Shown: piece after piece, positions 63,206 to 64,000 of the stretch
Position numbering within the stretch: the stretch's first letter is position 1
How the letters are laid out: every line of letters begins with the position of its first letter
Origin: Osedax fenrisi
Lineage: Eukaryota; Annelida; Polychaeta; Sabellida; Siboglinidae
Assembly: GCA_964019155.1 (NCBI GenBank)
Contig: OZ025241.1
Location: forward strand, 9,237,881-9,301,880
DNA: 64,000 nt
Reading direction: 5' to 3'
Notes under the pieces: generated by a model
Told to the model about the DNA's origin: nothing
Seen by the model: the letters and a program-made list of their open reading frames with translations, nothing else
The model's database searches: none
Translations under genes and position numbers: made by a program

Positions 63206-63625
63206 CCCAGCAAACAGTAAGAGCAGCATAATAGCAGCATAACATCATATGCTAGAGCCTCACATGTTTACTTTGTGCTATTATGCTGCCATAGTGCTGC
63301 TATTAAATGTCTATTATGCTGCTATTAATTTGTCATGCTATTATGCAGCTATTATGCTGCCATTATGCTAATATTATGCTGCTATTATGATGCTATTCTA
63401 ATAATAGCAGCATAATAGCAGAATAATATACTTTTAAAATTAATAGCAGCATAATAATATACTTTAAATAGAAATACAACAGCAGCATAATAGCATGACA
63501 AATTAATAGCAGCATAATATACATTTAATAGCAGTATAATGGCAGCATAATAGCACAATGTAAAAATGTGAGGCTCTAGCATATGCTGTTATGCTGCTAT
63601 TATGTTTCTCTTACTGTTAGCTGGG
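63206..63625. mobile_element. Complete fold-back element (AGCATAATAGC family)
   Basis: Starts CCCAGCAAACAGTAAGAGCA and ends with the complement (..TCTTACTGTTAGCTGGG). Arms of about 200 bp pair along nearly the entire 420 bp, both built of AGCAGCATAATAGC-like repeats. A minus-strand frame inside (63385-63582) is just the translated repeat and not a gene. Two partial relatives lie at 62812-63072 and 26979-27164. Confidence 0.8.
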
Positions 63626-63659
63626 ATTATATTATATAATATATAATATAGACTATACC

Positions 63660-63691
<32 letters not shown>

Positions 63692-64000
63692 CAAAGTATA
63701 TTAAATTATAATTTAAACCTATAGGTCATACATATTACAAGTTTCATTTTAGGTTAGTTTGATTAAGTTATAAAATTAGGTATATATAGGCCTATTATGT
63801 TATTATGATTAATATTTTATTTGTAAATATGTTAAGTGAATATATAGTCACATTATATAATATAGAAATCATATTTATATACTTGGATTCACATTAAATT
63901 TATCATATTATTATAATATTATAAAAATTCATTATAATAATTATAATGAATTTTTCGATATTAAATATCACATTTATTTGGATTTGTGATTAAAACACAT
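63626..64000. other. AT-rich end of window
   Basis: (AT)n at about 63662-63691 and AT-rich filler with AATTCATTATAATAATTATA inverted repeat near 63927-63953. No gene seen. Confidence 0.4.

Noticed and set aside
63385..63582. 65-codon minus-strand frame with CYYAAI repeats
   Set aside because: Translation of the fold-back repeat units themselves.
62812..63625. Possible CRISPR-like array of short repeats
   Set aside because: Repeats are irregular, inverted and lack uniform spacers; the genome is eukaryotic and the structure is a fold-back element.

Overview
The window is eukaryotic and almost certainly metazoan. It is extremely AT-rich, full of (AT)n microsatellites, and its genes have spliceosomal introns with a preferred GTTAGT-type donor. 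The main gene encodes a secreted multidomain protein: signal peptide, two thrombospondin type 1 (TSP1) repeats, a von Willebrand A (VWA) domain, two chitin-binding type 2 (peritrophin-A) modules and a laminin-G/concanavalin-like domain. VWA plus chitin-binding plus LamG is the set known from Pif/BMSP-type extracellular matrix proteins of lophotrochozoans, so a lophotrochozoan source is plausible. The sequence alone does not fix the phylum.

Layout. A block of about 24 kb (copy A, 1-23914) is repeated in direct orientation as copy B (34410-61077), with a unique 10.5 kb spacer between. Each copy carries, in order: intergenic DNA with a dispersed repeat (R1); the 18-exon Pif-like gene on the plus strand; an intronless kelch-type gene converging on it from the minus strand; and a nested transposon complex. 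The complex is a hAT-type element into which an 8 kb TA-target transposon with pogo-like transposase exons has inserted. That transposon in turn holds a tRNA-derived SINE, a 739-bp pogo-type MITE, a 178-bp palindrome and, in copy B only, a 457-bp MITE. Each copy ends with two GC-richer islands that look like exons. The copies differ by microsatellite lengths, scattered substitutions and a few large insertions or deletions.

Spacer and right edge. The spacer holds a TIR element, an inverted R1 copy, a 5'-truncated LINE with a nearly intact reverse transcriptase, a decayed RTE-type LINE fragment, and a long inverted repeat that abuts the start of copy B. Beyond 61077 come a 40-bp-class minisatellite, a tRNA-like sequence, a palindrome cluster and two members of a fold-back element family.

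How it fits together. The two host genes (matrix protein and kelch protein) sit tail to tail as a conserved pair inside a mobile-element-rich region that was duplicated as a unit. In the Pif-like gene I find only three synonymous exon differences. In the kelch gene I find only amino-acid-changing differences, at four codons. The main caveat is that A and B could be two haplotypes placed in tandem by an assembler; read depth and spanning long reads would decide. All calls are by eye, with no database search.
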